Origin: Deltaproteobacteria bacterium
Lineage (GTDB): Bacteria; Desulfobacterota; Binatia; DP-6
Length of the DNA: 7,611 nucleotides
Assembly (NCBI GenBank): GCA_005879205.1
Contig: VBLD01000199.1
Location: forward strand, 1 to 7,611
Direction: 5' to 3'
Shown here in pieces: positions 5,030 through 7,611 of this stretch. The notes beneath the pieces were generated by a model. The model was given only the letters and a program-made list of their open reading frames with translations, was not told where the DNA came from and did no database searches. The position numbers were made by a program, and so were the translations under genes. How positions within the stretch are numbered: position 1 is the first letter of the stretch; each line of letters opens with the position of its first letter.

Positions 5030-6061
5030 TCAAGCGGCTGTTTTCTCGGCGTGGACCTCTTTTCGGAGCGGGATCACACCCGGAATCAGCCATCTCTCCC
5101 ACATCTCGTCCACTTTACCTTGGAAATACTCGATATCCTCCTCTGTGAAATGCGCGAATCTCCCTTGCTTGAGCAGGTACTCGCGGACCGGGAGCCGACC
5201 GGACTGGCCTTCGGCGATCTGCTTCGTCTTCCCGTACAGCTTGACCACCCCCGTTTCGACCTCGTAGAGGGGCCAGATCCCGGTCGCTACCGCCAACTCG
5301 CCCAACTCGTGCGAGAGGATGGGATCATAGTCCCAACCCTTCGGGCACGGGTCGAGCGAGTGGATGAATGTCGGCCCACCAATGGACAGCGCCTTGCGCA
5401 CGCAATTCATGCCCTGCAAACCGTAAGACATGCACATGGTGGCGACGTACCGGCACGTCGGATGACCGGCTGCCAGCATGCCGGCCATGTTCTTCTTCCA
5501 ACGATGGTGCATGATGCGCTTCATCTTACCGGGGGGGCTGAACGTGGTGTGCGCGCCGTAGGGGGTACTGCCGGAAAGCTGAATGTCGGTGTTGGCGTAA
5601 GACTCGTTGTCGTACATCAGGATGAGCAGGTTGTAGTCGGGATGAGTCAGGGCCGCGGAGATGGCCGACAGACCCATGTCGGCGCCACCGCCGTCGCCGC
5701 AGAACGCGATCACATTGATGGGCTCGCTCTTCATTTTCCCCTTGCGCATCTGCGCCTTCAGCCCCGCCGCCGACCCCATCGCCGCCGAGCCGCTGCTGCC
5801 CAGCTGGGTGTGCATCCACGGGATGACCCAGGATGTGCTGTAGTACGTCGTGTTCGCCACGTACATGCACCCGGTGCTTCCCAGCACGATCGTTCGGGGA
5901 CCCGCGGCCTTGGCCATCATCTTCATGACCAGAGCCGACTCGCAGCCCTGACACGTCCGGTGGCCCGACGTGAAGAATTCCTCGAGGGGGAGCTTCTTCA
6001 CCCCTTTGAATGGATCGAGCTTTGGGATCGGCGGCGTCTCTACAGTCCCGATTGCTGTCAT
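5030..6061 (-). CDS. 2-oxoacid:ferredoxin oxidoreductase beta subunit, probably oxalate oxidoreductase (343 aa)
   Basis: This subunit binds thiamine diphosphate and the proximal [4Fe-4S] cluster. The thiamine-diphosphate motif starts with GDG at residues 122-124 and ends in the metal-binding DNESYANT (151-158), followed by the conserved STPYGA (165-170). The cluster ligands are C37 and C40 (CQGC), C65 (STGC) and C239 (LDPC), the four expected positions. The length fits stand-alone beta subunits. The ATG at 6061 has GGGAG 7 nt before it; the alternative GTG at 6106 would overlap the alpha gene and lacks such a site. It lies 23 nt after alpha, so the two are surely co-transcribed. With alpha it would split oxalate to two CO2 and pass electrons to ferredoxin. 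The beta sequence alone would equally fit pyruvate or other 2-oxoacid enzymes; the oxalate call comes from alpha and the transporter. Confidence 0.9.
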   Translation of the reverse strand: MTAIGTVETPPIPKLDPFKGVKKLPLEEFFTSGHRTCQGCESALVMKMMAKAAGPRTIVLGSTGCMYVANTTYYSTSWVIPWMHTQLGSSGSAAMGSAAGLKAQMRKGKMKSEPINVIAFCGDGGGADMGLSAISAALTHPDYNLLILMYDNESYANTDIQLSGSTPYGAHTTFSPPGKMKRIMHHRWKKNMAGMLAAGHPTCRYVATMCMSYGLQGMNCVRKALSIGGPTFIHSLDPCPKGWDYDPILSHELGELAVATGIWPLYEVETGVVKLYGKTKQIAEGQSGRLPVREYLLKQGRFAHFTEEDIEYFQGKVDEMWERWLIPGVIPLRKEVHAEKTAA

Positions 6062-6068
6062 CTTACTT

Positions 6069-6073
6069 CTCCC
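6069..6073 (-). promoter_or_regulatory. Ribosome binding site of the beta subunit gene
   Basis: GGGAG on the minus strand, 7 nt before the ATG at 6061, inside the 23-nt gap after the alpha gene. Confidence 0.7.
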
Positions 6074-6084
6074 GTACCGACTTG

Positions 6085-7308
6085 TTATTCGCGAAGTCCG
6101 ATCCACTGCGTCGGCGGTTGTGGGTGTCCTTCGGCAGCGTCATAAATGATTTGGCTCATCCTCCGCACATCGGGCACTGTGACCTCGCGCCCCCCCAGCC
6201 CGCAGATGAATCCAAGGACAGGCGGGTGTTTGGTGGCTGGATACATGGCCGCCCGAACTTCCGTCGCCAGCACGCCGCCGAGGTAGGGCGAGCCGAGCGA
6301 AAAGTCGCGGTCGATGACCCCGACCGCGGAGAAGCGTCCGAGCGTCTTGGCCAGCTCCTCGGCCGCGAACGGGCGGAACCAACGCACGCGTACGAAGCCG
6401 ACCCTCTTGCCTTCCCGTCGCATCTGTCGGATGGCGACCTTCACCGGCGTCGAGAGCGTCCCCATACCCACGAGCACGACATCCGCATCCTGTGTCTCAT
6501 ACTCCTCGAAGAATGGGTTCCCGTAGCTTCGGTCGAAGATCTTGTCGAATTCGGCGTAAGCCTCGCGGATGACGGTGTAGGAGCGCTCCATTCCCGCCGC
6601 CGTTTGCCGGCGGATCTCCATGAGCCAGTCCTCGTTGGCCTGTGGTGCGACCGTAATGGGATTGTCGGGATGCAGGAGGAGATCGCCGCGATTGTAGGGC
6701 GGGAGAAAGGCCGCGACTTTGTCCTGCGACGGGATTCTGACCAGCGCCTGCGAGTGCGTCAGGAAGGCCCCATCGCAGCTGATGGCGCACGGCAGAAAGA
6801 CCCGCCGGTCCTCCGCAACCCGATATGCAATGAGCGCCGTGTCCAGTGCCTCCTGCGCGCTGTCCACCCAGACCAGTTGCCAACCCAGGTCGCGTACGGC
6901 GAGTGCGTCGTTATGCTCGACGCCGAAGGCTCCCGGGTCATCCAGCGCCCGATTGCCCACCATGACCACCATGGGGATGCGCAACGCGGGCGTCACGGTG
7001 AGCGCCTCGAACGCGTACATCCAGCCCACGCCACTGCTGCCGCTGAACACCCGAGCCCCGACTGCCGAAGCATGTTTGACGATTTCAAACTGCGAATGCT
7101 CGCTCTCGGCCACGATGTACTCGCAGTCGAATTCGCCGTTCGCCACAAGTTTGGCCACGTATTGCATCACGGTATCGTACGGCCGAATTGGATACGCCGT
7201 TATCACGTCGACGTCGGCCAGCTTGCAGGCCACGGCGATGGCCTCGCTCCCCGTAATGAGGGCCGTCTTCTCGGTCTGTTGGTCGAGAGCCGCTACCGCG
7301 TGCGCCAT
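6085..7308 (-). CDS. 2-oxoacid:ferredoxin oxidoreductase alpha subunit, probably oxalate oxidoreductase (407 aa)
   Basis: This is the alpha subunit (pyrimidine-side thiamine-diphosphate domain plus transketolase-C-like domain). GSEAIAVACKLADVDVI (20-36) leads to YPIRP at 39-43, where most relatives have YPITP. The Arg (R42) would add a positive charge in the substrate pocket, as I recall for R31 of Moorella oxalate oxidoreductase. E70 in ESEHS is the conserved cofactor-activating Glu. R120 in GNRAL matches the substrate-binding Arg (R109 in Moorella numbering). The R42-R120 spacing of 78 equals the recalled 31-109 spacing. The C-terminal domain spans about 272-390. The ATG at 7308 has GGGAG 7 nt before it, and that site overlaps the stop codon of the upstream gene, which means tight coupling. 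The alternative is another 2-oxoacid enzyme such as a phenylglyoxylate type; the Arg and the adjoining OxlT-like gene argue for oxalate. Confidence 0.9.
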   Translation of the reverse strand: MAHAVAALDQQTEKTALITGSEAIAVACKLADVDVITAYPIRPYDTVMQYVAKLVANGEFDCEYIVAESEHSQFEIVKHASAVGARVFSGSSGVGWMYAFEALTVTPALRIPMVVMVGNRALDDPGAFGVEHNDALAVRDLGWQLVWVDSAQEALDTALIAYRVAEDRRVFLPCAISCDGAFLTHSQALVRIPSQDKVAAFLPPYNRGDLLLHPDNPITVAPQANEDWLMEIRRQTAAGMERSYTVIREAYAEFDKIFDRSYGNPFFEEYETQDADVVLVGMGTLSTPVKVAIRQMRREGKRVGFVRVRWFRPFAAEELAKTLGRFSAVGVIDRDFSLGSPYLGGVLATEVRAAMYPATKHPPVLGFICGLGGREVTVPDVRRMSQIIYDAAEGHPQPPTQWIGLRE

Positions 7309-7315
7309 CGGGACT

Positions 7316-7320
7316 CTCCC
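7316..7320 (-). promoter_or_regulatory. Ribosome binding site of the alpha subunit gene, overlapping the preceding stop
   Basis: GGGAG on the minus strand, 7 nt before the ATG at 7308. Its first G is the last base of the TAG that ends the upstream ferredoxin-type gene. Confidence 0.7.
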
Positions 7321-7611
7321 TAACCTTCTCGAGCGATTTTCAGCATCTCGGGGGTCTGCTCTTCATACTGCCCACGGTATCGAAACCCGTGGGATCGCTC
7401 CGGGCGATGCTCGATCTTTCCCTTCAGCCACTCCTGGTAGGCTCCCTTGTCCTTCTTCCACATCTCCCACTGACTCGCGTTATCGCGGAACTCCACCTCG
7501 TTGACCATCGTGACGCAGTTGTCCACGGGACACACCGCTTCGCACACGCCGCAGCCGCAACAGGCCTCCATATTCGCGTCGTACAGGCCATCGGGAGTCA
7601 CATCGAAACAG
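7320..7611 (-). CDS. Ferredoxin-type (delta or gamma-delta) subunit, C-terminal 96 residues only
   Basis: The 5' part lies beyond the right edge; the frame is open to the window end, so the GTG at 7601 is not the real start. Counting from the first full codon, C17, C20, C23 and C27 form a CxxCxxCxxxCP [4Fe-4S] motif. C1 may be the last ligand of an earlier motif outside the window. C32 follows in VDNC. In this operon position it should be the 2[4Fe-4S] delta domain that carries electrons from the proximal cluster to ferredoxin. In Moorella oxalate oxidoreductase delta is fused to gamma; whether that holds here cannot be seen. After the Cys motif comes a tail of about 65 polar residues, rich in Trp, Lys and Glu (EMWKKDKGAYQEWLKGK), longer than usual for delta subunits. 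The segment CPVDNCVTMV also resembles the C-terminal Fe-S part of PreA/dihydropyrimidine dehydrogenase. Confidence 0.8.
   Translation of the reverse strand, partial: CFDVTPDGLYDANMEACCGCGVCEAVCPVDNCVTMVNEVEFRDNASQWEMWKKDKGAYQEWLKGKIEHRPERSHGFRYRGQYEEQTPEMLKIAREG

Noticed and set aside
4799..6145. 448-codon open frame on the plus strand opposite the transporter and beta genes
   Set aside because: It is antisense to well-identified genes, is very Arg/His-rich with no family features, and is explained by GC-rich codon use leaving few stops.
6010..7323. 437-codon open frame on the plus strand opposite the alpha gene
   Set aside because: It mirrors the alpha subunit gene, whose motifs are unmistakable; the plus-strand protein has no recognisable domain.
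1..7611. tRNA, rRNA, riboswitch or insertion-sequence genes
   Set aside because: I saw no cloverleaf, rRNA-like stretch, TPP-type leader or transposase sequence on either strand by eye; small structured RNAs could still be missed.

Overview
The window is GC-rich bacterial DNA. Four genes on the minus strand (collagen-like, MFS, beta, alpha) have clear GGAG-type ribosome binding sites 6-7 nt before the start codon. No marker fixes the taxon. An uncultivated GC-rich soil or sediment bacterium (for example Methylomirabilota/Rokubacteria, Acidobacteriota or a deltaproteobacterial lineage) is my guess only.

Right half (3377-7611, minus strand): an oxalate-use operon that enters the window already under way. 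In transcription order it holds the 3' end of a [4Fe-4S] ferredoxin-type (delta or gamma-delta) subunit, the alpha subunit and the thiamine-diphosphate-binding beta subunit of a 2-oxoacid:ferredoxin oxidoreductase, and an OxlT-like major facilitator transporter. Two independent clues point to oxalate. The alpha subunit has YPIRP where most family members have YPITP, as I recall for Moorella oxalate oxidoreductase. The transporter keeps the Arg/Lys pair (R295, K377) that corresponds to the oxalate-binding pair of OxlT. The model is that oxalate enters through the transporter and is split to two CO2, with the electrons passed through Fe-S clusters to ferredoxin.

Middle (1681-3376, minus strand): a secreted collagen-like protein. 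It has a signal peptide, a small Cys-containing head, a 45-triplet Gly-X-Y block with six glycine substitutions that keep register, a Cys-rich pair of EF-hand-like loops, a second 10-triplet block and a beta-rich C-terminal domain. A perfect tandem 17-bp repeat lies just upstream and a strong hairpin just downstream. About 520 bp between this gene and the transporter gene holds no convincing gene.

Left part (1-1680, plus strand): accessory DNA of toxin-antitoxin character. A 71-residue helical protein overlaps a MNT/AbiEii-like nucleotidyltransferase, a long hairpin sits on the nucleotidyltransferase stop codon, and a HepT (DUF86) RNase-toxin homologue follows that is broken by a frame change and an in-frame TAG. 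A possible 49-codon ORF with a good ribosome binding site comes next. The first 88 bases may be the tail of another gene.
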